From contig NC_083348.1 of the NCBI RefSeq assembly GCF_019175385.1, forward strand, positions 1,255,001-1,319,000: 64,000 nucleotides of DNA, written 5' to 3'. Numbering within the stretch: position 1 is the stretch's first letter; the number at the start of each line of letters is the position of its first letter. Source of the stretch: Lycium barbarum (lineage: Eukaryota; Streptophyta; Magnoliopsida; Solanales; Solanaceae). The notes beneath the pieces are model-generated. The model searched no databases and was not told where the DNA came from. It saw only the letters and a list, made by a program, of their open reading frames with translations. The translations under genes and the position numbers were made by a program. Of this stretch, positions 1 to 9,780 are shown piece by piece.

Positions 1-690
1 CACTTCCCAATGCCATTCATGGATCAAATGCTTGATAGGCTTGTGGGAAAGGATTATTATTGCTTCCTTCATGGCTATTCCGGGTACAACCAAATCACCA
101 TTGCCTCCGAGGATCAAGAGAAAACCACTTTCACTTCTCCTTATGGGACCTTTGCTTTTAAGAGAATGCCCTTTAGGCTATGTAATGAACCCGCAACCTT
201 TCAACGTTGTATGATGTCTATCTTCTCCGATATGGTTAAGGAATCCATTGAAATCTTCATAGATGACTTTTCCATGGTGGGGGACTCCTTTGATGAATGC
301 TTGGAGAATCTTGCCCAAGTATTGAAAAGATGTGAAGAGACGAACTTGGTCCTAAATTGAGAGAAGTGTCACTTCATGGTGAGAGAAGGGATTGTCTTGG
401 AGCACAAAATTTCGGAAAAGGGGCTTGAGGTTTATCAAGCTAAAATTTAGGTTATTGTCAAGCTTTCTCCCCCAATCTCCATAAAGGGTGTTCGTAGCTT
501 CCTTGGGCATGCCGATTTTTATAGAATATTCATCAAGGAATTTTCAAAAATAGCCAACCCTCTATGCAAGTTGTTGGAGAAGGAGTCAAAGTTTGTATTT
601 GATGATGCTTGCTTGAAGGCATTTGAGAGCTTGAAAGAAAGACTCACATCGGCTCCTATCATCATTGTGCTGGATTGGTCTCAACATTTG
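1..690 (+). pseudogene. pol: Athila-type reverse transcriptase, broken, 5'-truncated
   Basis: This is the C-terminal two thirds of a retrotransposon reverse transcriptase, which would copy element RNA into DNA. Visible blocks are GYSGYNQI with EDQEKTTFTSPYGTFAF (residues about 23-50 of the visible frame), MPFRLCNEPATFQRCMM, and the catalytic FIDDF box near 256-270, which keeps both aspartates. Frame 1 has a stop at 358-360 and another near 448, but the family sequence continues through both (EKCHFMVREGIVLEHKIS, then VRSFLGHADFYRIFIKEF). The frame is lost near 685, where RNase H continues in another frame. The window edge removes the N-terminal fingers. Confidence 0.9.
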
Positions 691-1075
691 GGTTAATGTG
701 TGATGCAGGCGGATTTTCCATGGGGGCTGTTCTTGGTCAAAATCGGGATAAGATCTTCCACCCTATTTACTATGCAAGCAAGACTCTAAATGGTGCCCAA
801 ATGAACTACACGGTCACCGAGCAAAAGTTGCTTGCAATTGTGTTTGCCTTCGAGAAGTTCCGTGCTTACTTGTTGGGAACCCATGTGATTGTTCACGCCA
901 ACCATGCGGCTCTACGTTACCTCATGACAAAGAAAGATGCTAAACCGAGGTTGATACGTTAGGTGCTTCTCTTGCAAGAATTTGACTTTGAAGTCAAAGA
1001 TCGAAAAAGATGTAAAAATCAAGCGGCGGACCATTTGTCTCGCCTTGAAGAGGGTGGGCGTCCATTGGATGGTCT
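675..1075 (+). pseudogene. pol: Athila-type RNase H domain, broken
   Basis: RNase H removes the RNA strand during reverse transcription. The frame beginning at 675 gives MCDAGGFSMGAVLGQ, the first-Asp block, then PIYYASKTLNGAQMNYTVTE (YASK and the glutamate-bearing TxxE block), then FRAYLLGTHVIVHANHAALRYL. In that last block the usual aspartate before HAAL reads as Asn (VHANHAAL), so an active-site carboxylate may be lost. A stop at 960-962 interrupts LIR/VLLLQEFDFEV, and the same frame then runs to the NQAADHLSRLEE end motif. It joins the RT through a frameshift near 685. Confidence 0.88.
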
Positions 1076-1199
1076 TGAAATAAATGAATCATTCCTAGAT
1101 GGGAAAGTGATGGCGAGGTCATATGATATGATTCCATGGTATGCCGACTTTGCAAACTATCATACTAGTGACATCATGCCCGAGGATTTGAACTTCCAC

Positions 1200-2419
1200 C
1201 AAAAGAAGAAGTTCTTGAATGAATTCCGAAAGTTTTATTGGGATGAGCCATATCTATTCTGGGTTTGTGCCGAAAACATCATAAGGAGGTGTATACCTGA
1301 AGTAGAAATGATGCCCATCATTGAAGCATGTCACTCATCTCCGGTTGGTGGACACTATAGTAGTTCAAGAACGACGGCCAAGGTTCTTCAAAGTGGTTTT
1401 AATTGGCCTACCATCCACCAAGATGCTCATGACTTCATGATGGCTTGTGACCACTGTCAACGCCATTGTAGCATCTAAAGAAGGCATGAACTACCAATGA
1501 CGCCGATTCTTGAAGTGGAGTTGTTTGATGTTTAGGGGATCGATTTCATGGCTCCTTTTGTGAGTTCCTATAATAACAAGTATATCCTTGTGGCGGTGGA
1601 CTATGTGTCTAAATGGGTGGAGGCTGTCGCGCTCCCTAACAATGAAGGGAAAAGTGTCACCACGTTCTTGAAGAAACACATTTTCACAAGGTTTGGGACT
1701 CCAAGGGCTATCATTAGTGATGGAGTAGTCATTTTTACAACTGATTATTCAAGGCACTTCTTGAGAAGTATGGAGTAAAACATAGAGTTTCCACCCCTTA
1801 TCATCCCCAAACAAGTGGTCAAGTGGAAGTGTCGAATCGGGAGATTAAGAACATCCTTTCCAAAACTGTCAATGCCAATAGGACCGATTGGTCAAGGAAG
1901 TTGGATGATGCTCTATGGGCTTACCGGACGACATCCAAGACACAAATTGGCATGTCTCCTTATCAATTGGTGTTTGGTAAAACTTGTCACCTTCCGGTGG
2001 AACTTGAACATAAAGCGTTGTGGGCTTTGAAAAAGTTGAACCTTGAATGGGGCGAAGCTTCGCAACTAATGATGGATCGATTAAATGAGCTGGATGAATT
2101 CCGATTTTGAGCCCATGTGAGCTCCTCCATCTATAAGGCCTGCATGAAGCATTTTCATGACAAAAAGATCTTGTAGCGAGAGTTTAGCCCCGGGGATCGG
2201 GTGTTGCTGTTTAATTCAAGACTCCAGTTGTTTCCGGGTAAATTGAAGTCCAAATGGTCTGGGTCCTTTGAGGTAGAACAAGTGTCCCCACATGGATCTA
2301 TAGAGCTCATTGCCCCGGATGGAGAACATTTCAAAGTGAATGGGCAAAGGGTGAAACACTACCTCGTTTTGCCTAATGAAGCAAAAACACTTGAGGTCAT
2401 CTACCTCAACGACTCTTGA
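1200..2419 (+). pseudogene. pol: Athila-type integrase, broken
   Basis: Integrase would insert the cDNA into host DNA. The HHCC zinc domain is seen as ACHSSPVGGHYSSSRT with CDHCQRH near 1325-1475. The core gives a first Asp in GIDFMAPF (about 1540), YILVAVDYVSKWVEAVALPN, a second Asp in AIISDG (about 1710) and the Glu in [11 protein letters not shown] (about 1820). Stops lie at 1476-1478, near 1534, at 2108-2110 and near 2174. A frameshift near 1775 moves the core end to another frame. The C-terminal part runs through [17 protein letters not shown] and PGDRVLLFNSRL to GQRVKHYL. All three catalytic carboxylates are readable, but the frame is destroyed. Confidence 0.9.
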
Positions 2420-2589
2420 AAGGGGTAAAACCGTCATGCCGCGACGTTAATTCAGAGGCTTCTTGGGAGGCAACCCAAGTCTTTTGTTTAATGTTTTTTA
2501 AGTGCGTGGGATTCAAGGATACAGGGTAAATAAACGCAAGGTGAACTCGTAGGAAGAATTGGAAGAGAACCTGAGAAAATTAAAGACAG

Positions 2590-2858
2590 GGGTGAATTTG
2601 CGGCCTTGATGCAGTACCGCAAGTCATGTTGTGAGAGTTTGCGGCCGCAAACTTCACCCCCCAAAATGGCAGTGGCCAAGGAAAAAAGAGGAATTTTGCG
2701 AGCCTTTTGCGGCATCGCAAAACGTTTTTTTACGACCGCAACATGGCTCAACCCAATTCGCCAGTGACACGTCAGGTAGGTGGAGTTTGCGGTGGGAATG
2801 CGGGGTCGCAAACGTGATATGCGACCGCATTCTCCCTGCAAACCCCAAACGTATAAAA
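2590..2858 (+). promoter_or_regulatory. Internal promoter-like module: GCGGCCGC word cluster plus TATA box
   Basis: Between pol and the env-position ORF lies a cluster of TGCGG/CCGCA words, including the perfect 16 bp palindrome GTTTGCGGCCGCAAAC at 2637-2652. It ends directly upstream of a TATA box, GTATAAAAGG at 2851-2860. The same word type and the same order, cluster then TATA, occur in this element's own 3' LTR at 13270-13534. Short stretches also match, such as ATGGCAGT followed by an AAAAGA-rich stretch in both. Inference: a copy of LTR promoter sequence drives the downstream ORF. Confidence 0.55.
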
Positions 2859-3049
2859 GGTTCCTGAAAAATTTTCTACCTCATTTCTTTCAAATGAAAT
2901 GCCTGTGACCTCTCATCTCCCCTAATTGCAATTTCGAGCATACACCTCTTAAAACCAACCCATTTCTCTCCCCATCTTGTGTTGTGGTGCATCTGTTGGC
3001 TTGCAATCATCAATTTCCCACTTGACCATATCTACTATTGATCTATAAG

Positions 3050-3663
3050 GTATGTTAATGGCTGTTGCTACTAACTCTTTCAAATATTTCAATCTAAGCT
3101 TGGTACTAGCCTATAACAATGCCTTATAACTGTAGTGTGATGCATAAAATGCTATTCCCATTTGTTTTAATCGATTTATTTCAGTTTTGTGGGATGTGAA
3201 TTTTTTATGTGTGGGAATTGTTCGATTAGGGGTGGGGGATTGCTTGTTGGTATTTTTTCATTTTGGTATTGCTTGTCGTGATTGGGGGATGGGGAGATTG
3301 ACCTCAAAATGCTTTAAAATCGCAAAACATAGCGAGGGACTCACTCTTGGGGACGACGATGGATTTGCGACCTCAAATTGAGTTTGCGGTGTCGCATATC
3401 TATCACATCTATGGCTGATTCTTGTAGTGCCCTCGCCAAAAGTCAGCGTTTTGCGAGCAAGATGCGGCTCCGCATCTTGGATTTTGCGGCCGCAACTTAA
3501 CAGTTGCAGCATTGCAAACTCAAGATGCAGTCGCATCTTGGCTATCCTTGATTTGTTTTCTCTACATCATTTCTAGTTTAATGCTTTCTTAGAACCATAA
3601 AAACATTAAGAAGATTTTTCTCTTTGTTTTGATGGTAGGACCTAATGTTTCTTGATTGTACAG
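3050..3663 (+). other. Predicted leader intron before the env-position ORF
   Basis: A strong donor-like site (AAG|GTATGT, GT at 3050-3051) follows the TATA box by about 200 bp. An acceptor-like site (TTGATTGTACAG, ending 3663) lies one base before the ATG of the downstream ORF at 3665. The 614 bp between them has no coding potential. Inside, 3295-3545, is a second cluster of GC-rich words, including a perfect 9 bp inverted repeat AAGATGCGG / CCGCATCTT at 3459-3478. Splicing is inferred from sites only. Confidence 0.5.
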
Positions 3664-3664
3664 G

Positions 3665-5509
3665 ATGACTAGCCACAAGAACATGGCACAAAAGAACCCA
3701 CCCAGCCTTACTGGGAAGAAAAGGAAGCGGCCTGCCTTGGGTGCGGGGCCATCTACCACACCTTCCACTCCTCAGCCTACTCTTATAGCCCAGGGCACTC
3801 CAGCCACCCCCGATGATGTGATCCGACAAAGGTTTGAGGCCCAGATAAAAAGAGAAGAGGGTCTCTGATGGACTATTGAAGGGGTGAAGGAGCGTTATGA
3901 CATCAAACACTCCTTCAATATTGAGAAGCGCATCAGTCTGTCGGGATTAAAAGAATCATTTCCCAGAATCATGGAGCAATTACACCAGAGAAACTGGATG
4001 GTTTTCACCAAAGAGCCTGGGAAGTTTGTCCCCTAGATTGTCAAAGAATTCTATGCCAGCTTGGGTGTCTCCATGGTCAAAAAGAAGAAGGCTGTAGTGG
4101 GTTGCACTGTGAGGGGAGAGGCCGTGCCCTTGTTCCACGAGGGAATCAATTTAGAATACTTTAACAACAAAGGAACCCCTCACAGTGAATATGACGAAAT
4201 GGTTCAATCTGATGTGGCTGAAACCAAACGAGGCTGGTTGGCGGAAATCATAGCGGCTCCGGGCACTACTCCTCCATGGATCAGGCCTAGGACGAGTATT
4301 GAGAAGGTGACCCTAAACATTGAGGCAAAATTTTGGTTATCCTTCCTTAGCTCCCGATTCTGGCCATTATGTAATGAGACCCTAATGGGGATTCGCAAGT
4401 CTATTCTTATCCCGTGCATCATGACTGGGGTCCACATTAATGTGGGTCACATTATGTATCCCCACATCGTCAATGGAGCCTGGCAGACATCTCGGTCCAT
4501 CCCTTCCCATCCTTGATAATGCAGGAGGCACAAGGTGCCTGTGTTTAAAAGGGTGGACCATGAATGTGCAGCAACTGGGGTTGTGGATATTCACCGGACG
4601 GAGGATAATGATAACCCCGAGAGAAAGAGAAAGAAGGCACGGGCTTAGACCATTGACCTCACAGCTGACTTAGAGGACCTTGCTAAGCTTGCCACTTCGG
4701 CCATTCTGGCGCCCTCGGTGTCCTGCTTCGGCTGGTACCTTCACTAGCACAGCTGCGGGGTCCACCACTAGTGACACCCCTCCACCTGCTATAGGAGCCT
4801 TATCGCAGAGCACACGGTCCCCTTCTATTGATGATTTTTGGAACATGGCGTGGACTGTGGTGGCTGTGGATTCCAAAGTGACTCGCTTCATCCGATCTCT
4901 GCCTGACATGATTACAAAGGCGGTAGAGGAATCCAACCGACAGTGGGCAGAGCGGGTGGTGAATCTGGAGAAGAAGGTAGAGAAGATAGAGGCTGGTGAG
5001 GCAGAGAGTGTGAAGGCGGTGAAGACCGACCTTGCTCAGTTGCGTGCAGATTTTACAACTTCTTGGACCCCACTATTTGAGGCTATGGGTACAGGAGTCG
5101 GCAAGGATACTGCGGGGGCCCAGCATGAGTCAGAGGATGCTGAGAGTTCTTCGCATCACTCCCCCACCAGAGATGATCTGATCTGGGCGATGATGATTAC
5201 GAGGAGCTGGGTGATATAGAGGCACTTCCGGACGCTTCGGAGGAGCAGCTTCAGGCGGTATTAGCTGCTACTGCCCAGCATGGCCACCGTGTCGCTTGCA
5301 CTGATGCTGAGCTTGAGTGTGACATGCAGACTTCTAGAGAGCACTCCCTCATGGATATGATGCTCCCTGCGGGGAAGAGTACCAGTGCTACTTCCGGACT
5401 TCCACCTGTTAGCAGCACTTTAGTGCCGTCTGATCCCACATCATCCACCATTGCTGCTACTGAGCCCACCGCTGAGCATAATACTGAGGCAGTTCGAGAG
5501 GCCACATGA
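3665..5509 (+). pseudogene. Env-position ORF of Athila element (plant transposon protein type), broken
   Basis: The ORF starts MTSHKNMAQKNPPSLTGKKR, a basic low-complexity N-terminus. A folded region follows at about 3890-4480 (REEGL, then TIEGVKERYDIKHSFN, VKEFYASLGVSM, GEAVPLFHEGINLEYF, FWLSFLSSRFWPLCNETLMG, GVHINVGHIM). This resembles the large 'putative plant transposon protein' and Athila ORF families. Next comes a basic patch (ERKRKKARA, about 4620) and a coiled-coil stretch near 4910-5050 (ESNRQWAERVVNLEKKVEK, then LAQLRADFTTSW). The tail is acidic, then Ser/Thr-rich, ending at TGA 5507-5509. Stops at 3866-3868 and near 4034 and frameshifts near 4500, 4640-4680 and 5185 kill it. I see no convincing membrane segment or signal peptide, so an envelope role is not supported. 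Its function is unknown. Confidence 0.7.
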
Positions 5510-5733
5510 GCTGTTACAGGGAGTGCTTACTTCCTTTTGAGTGCTACTTGTTTATTGCATTGGGGAAAATGCAATGTTTTAGTGGGGGTGGTACTCCTAG
5601 TGTCGTTTGATGGATTTTGGAGTCATTTTTATATGATGTACTTTTGGCGGATAGTACTTTTAATTGTTGTTTTAAATATTTTTAGTATTTTCATTATTTG
5701 CACATGTCTTGTTGTGTTGTTGCCCGGTTGTTG
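5510..5733 (+). other. Athila 3' non-coding region, first part
   Basis: Non-coding Athila sequence after the env-position ORF, T-rich, running up to the A2 LTR insertion. The last five bases, TGTTG (5729-5733), nearly match TGTTC at 11634-11638 and look like one copy of a slightly mutated target-site duplication. Confidence 0.65.
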
Positions 5734-6469
5734 TGTCACGACCCTAATTACTGATCGTGCGGGCACCTACCTTATTATTACTAGTAGGCGAACCCTTACC
5801 CAATAATCCATTAATCATTAGCCAGTTTTAACTTCTTTAATCATTTATACTAACACAAATCAATGAACATGTGAATGAATATATAGTCTACCAAGTTAAA
5901 ATAATTAAATGATACAAGTGAGGAAGTCTAACTATTACATCCTCAGAATCTGAAAGTCATCGTACAAGGACTTTAACTAACAATGTCTAAAGAATGAAGT
6001 ATATCTCAAATATAATAACAAAGAATGTCTGAAATAAAAATAGACATCTAGACAGAGAGATCTTCAGGTGGCATGACATGGATAGAAGCCCACCATCGGA
6101 TCTGATCGAGCAAACTGTTATATCCCGTATTTTTGAACGTCAGATTATTTGCTGAGGTGGGGCCCACACATCGAGATTTTTTTTGGGACATCTGAAAAGT
6201 CATATGAATCACATATGTGAAGTTAAACACAACTCAAGAAGGACCCTTGGGCCAAATCAAAGTGGAAGTCCTCCAAACGAATATTTTTAAGAAAACGTTT
6301 TCGGGTGATCTGACTTCTAGGGGCAAACACGGTATTATAAGTTTAGAATTTGGAAAATACCAAGAAATAGAAGTTGTAGATAATTGAATTAGCTTTCCAA
6401 CCATAGGTCGTGGGTTCCCAGGTGACATCGGTACAAGGAGATATGGACGTTTTAAGGTCGAAAGGTCAG

Positions 6470-6613
6470 TGGGCTAGGCCCAACTCGGGATCAACCGAGT
6501 TGGCCCAAAAAAATAAAAAACGAATTAAGGCCCAAAGGAGAGGGGTGGCCGGCCATCTTATGGCCCAAGCCCACAAAATTAATAAATTTCCCATGTGATA
6601 ATTAATATAAAGG
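6470..6613 (+). promoter_or_regulatory. LTR promoter-like module of B solo LTR
   Basis: A cluster of palindromic words (GGGCTAGGCCC; the inverted repeat CCAACTCGG-6 nt-CCGAGTTGG at 6480-6503; GGCCGGCC near 6549) lies upstream of a TATA-like AATATAAAGG at 6604-6613. A donor-like AAAG|GTAAGAA follows at 6878. The layout matches the other LTRs here. Confidence 0.45.
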
Positions 6614-6620
6614 ATCATTA

Positions 6621-6656
6621 AATTGTCTTGAAACATTTAGAAGTTTCAAGACAATT
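6621..6656 (+). repeat. Perfect 14 bp inverted repeat in predicted LTR leader
   Basis: AATTGTCTTGAAAC (6621-6634) and GTTTCAAGACAATT (6643-6656) are exact reverse complements around an 8 nt loop. They start a few bases after the TATA-like box, so the hairpin would sit at or near the 5' end of any transcript. Confidence 0.8.
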
Positions 6657-9599
6657 GAGAAAGAGAGAAACAAGAGAAAGAAGAGCAAGAATAAGAAGGT
6701 CATTTTCGGCCAAGCTCTAGACCAAAAAAAAAAAAAAATTTTTTTTTTTTTTTTTTTCAAAAATCATTTTCTACCAATTAAAGGGTCCTTTACAACTTGG
6801 TGTAATTATTTTGGAAGAAAGAACACTTGTTTCTTCAAGTTGACAACTTGGTCAAGTGAAGAAGATTGTAGAAAAAGGTAAGAATTAATCCCTTTTTATT
6901 ATGTTATGAAGGTTGATTTATGTTGTAGTATGTAGAAATGAGTAGAATTTATGGAAATATGGAAGTTTACAAAGTGGGTGTGCATATATGTAAGTGGACA
7001 TATATGTATATTGTTGTATAAATAATATGAGTTGAATTTTATGTTGTATTCTAGTTGTGGTTATGGTGAAATTTATATTGGAAATGGAAGAAAATGGTTC
7101 AAGTTGGCATGGAAAATTATTGGGAATAGTTATAGGAAATTATATGATTTTAATGAAGTTTTTATGTAATTATAGAAGTGGAGTTTTAAATGTGAATTAT
7201 TATGTTAGTTGGTGAATTTGGAAGGATAATAGTCCATATTAGCATGAAAGATTGGTTGTTAAGTGGTTATGAGAAGTTTTGTGATTTTATGGTAGATTTA
7301 TGTAATTATGAAAATGAAATTATTAAGGTGCAAATTATGATTATGGTTGATGAAATTGGAAGATGGAAATATGTTATGAATATGTAGATTGAAGATTTGA
7401 AGTTTTGGATGGATTATGATTTTGGTGGAAAGTTTGTATATTTTGTGTATCTTGTGAATATTTGGTAGAAATGATATGAAATGCTTCCGAATTAGATTGT
7501 AATGATCTTGATTAGTAATGAATGTAAAAACATTGAGATTGGTTTGGAAATGTGAAGTTGGAACGAAAGCTATTGCATTATGTTGGAAAGAAGACTAGTT
7601 GTGTTATATTGTGTTTTGTAGTCATGGTTGTTGTCATTGTGTTGATAGTTTGGCCGGGTTGAATTCCCGGATTGTTTTTGATTAAAAAATTGGCTAAGTT
7701 GAATTTTGGGGATGGTGTATTTATAGGGGAGATGCTGCCCAAATTTTTGTAGACAAGTATTGGTTAAGATTGAAATCTTAAAGCCTTACAATTAACATTT
7801 GGTAATTGTGACCAAATTGTAGATTTTGGCGAACTTGAAACTTGATTTTGGAGACGTGTATGAATCGGAAAAGGTATGTAAGGATTCACCCTTCCTTCTA
7901 TGGCATGTCTTAAACGTAATAAGTTGGATACGAGCCTCGGGGACAACTCTATTCTCCGAAATCCGCACCCAAAGTTTCCCCTTTTTCATTCAGTAGAATT
8001 GAATTAAATATTGTATGAAATGTTGAAAAATTGCCTAAACATCTAGAACTTGCACAAATAGGACCCGACTACCTTAAAACTCTCACAAGTGACGTCATGA
8101 AATGTAACGTATGTAAATCGTGTACGCCATCTCATTTGACCCGAGGTGGGCCCGTTATTCCCGGATTTTCTTAATTGTTTCGTTTATCGAACGATAAGTA
8201 TATGTACATGTATATGGGGAAGATTGGGAAAGAGAAGGCGCTATAGACGCATAGCCACCTGATCAGTTGGAGTATGGTACATGATATCGTCCCGGACGCG
8301 GGATATATGGTTAAATGGATCGGAGCCGACGCCTCGGCAATATGATATGTTCTATGTTATATATATATGAAAAGAAATGTTTTCCAAGAAAGCAAAGTAT
8401 TATATGTATATGGATCGGGCTGCACGTGCCGCAACAATACGTTATAGTATATGCACATATGGATCGGGCTGCACGTTCCGCAGCGCTAAGCATGCATGGT
8501 ATCCGCCAACGTGCACTTATATGTACAGGTTGTGTTTCTACTTCATGACATGCGCTATATCTCTTTTATGTTATTATTCATGCCTTACATACTCGGTACA
8601 TTACTCGTACTGACGTTCCTTCTTGTGGACGCTGCGTTTCATGCCGCGCAGGTCAACAGGTAGACAGATTTGACTCTTAGAAGCTCCATCAGCAGTACTG
8701 TGGCAGCGCTCCAGTTGTTCCGGAGCCTCAGTTTCTTGGTACTACTTTTGTGTACATATTCGGGCACGGTAGAACCGGTCCTTCTTGTATATGTAGATGT
8801 ACTTGTTTAGAGGCTCGTAGACAGATATGTACAGTCAGATGTTTTGTACTTTTGTGGTCCTCGTCGTTGTATAATGTGCTAGCAAAGTTTATAAGTCCAT
8901 GTCTACAATTATGCCATTAATGTTAGCGTTAAGCAACAGAAAAAAAAAGATACGGTATAGTCTATACGGCCCACCTAGTAGTAAAAGTACGATACGAGAT
9001 AAGGGGTGCTCGGTACAAGTATCGGGTACCCGTCGCGGCCCCTAGTTGGGTTGTGACACAAACTAGCTTCAAGCTAGCGATGTAGTCTAGATGAAATCTC
9101 TGGAACACAATCTGCAGTCAAAAGGGTGCAACAAGGTAGTATCAGTAGAAACACTATGTACTGGTAAGCATCATAGGCCGACTACGATTAATTCACGTAT
9201 ATAAGTATAAAATCAACAAGATAAATAGATAGGCACTTAATACTCAAATCCAAGTCACAGAATATTCCATAACAGAGTCACAACCTAAGTTGAAGCTTCT
9301 ACCCCACAAGTCTGTCAAGTTTCAACAATATCACCTGATAATCACACGCCCAAGTTCCTTCCCTAGGTATAGTCAGCAATCCACAATTTAGCTCAGTCAA
9401 TGATCATATCAATACCATAATAACCGTTTCAGCAAACACACCAAAATCAGAAATAACGAGCCATATAATAATGCAGAATAAAATGTAATGATGTGCAATG
9501 CAATGCCCTGGACAAATACACACTGTACACACATGCTACTGATGTCATAGCTCAGTAGTCATGACCTGTAGGGGACCCATGATGTCCATGTACCGCTCT

Positions 9600-9780
9600 T
9601 TCCGGAACACTCCTTGGACCCGAGCCATAAATCCTCTGTCCCGGAAAGAACCTCGGTCACAGATCCACATCATGTATCACTTGTTCCGGAACACTCCTCG
9701 GACCTGAGTCACTTATTGCCCTCCGCCCAAAATTTACCTCGGACTCAAGCTTATACGCCCTCCGTTCCGGAAAGAGCCTC
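9600..9780 (-). repeat. TTCCGGAA / CCTCGGACC word array in A2 LTR
   Basis: The 8 bp palindrome TTCCGGAA occurs at 9600, 9684 and 9765, each followed about 8-12 bp later by a CCTCGGAC or CCTTGGAC word; a variant CCCGGAAAG lies at 9650. Weaker versions are at 29115-29225 and 39135-39245 in A1 LTRs. This is a degenerate tandem repeat inside the LTR. Confidence 0.6.

Larger units (their letters stand above)
6116..9058 (+). mobile_element. Solo LTR of B family
   Basis: The sequence from TGTTATATCCCG to GGGTTGTGACA is bounded by perfect 5 bp duplications CAAAC (6111-6115 and 9059-9063), so both ends are intact and the interior was lost by LTR-LTR recombination. It is 2943 bp long. It shares with the other B copies the GTAC hairpin block near 8595-8660 (TTGTGGACGCTGCG, then CCGCAGG), the TGCATGGTATCCGCC motif near 8495 and the end CGTCGCGGCCCCTAG. 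A short repeat, ATGGATCGGGCTGCACG, occurs twice at 8409-8475. A 15-A/17-T run sits near 6725-6757. The ORFs inside are chance. Confidence 0.9.

Noticed and set aside
2488..2841. 117-codon open frame on -
   Set aside because: It covers the GCGGCCGC palindrome cluster, where both strands are open because of the words; there is no start context or family match.
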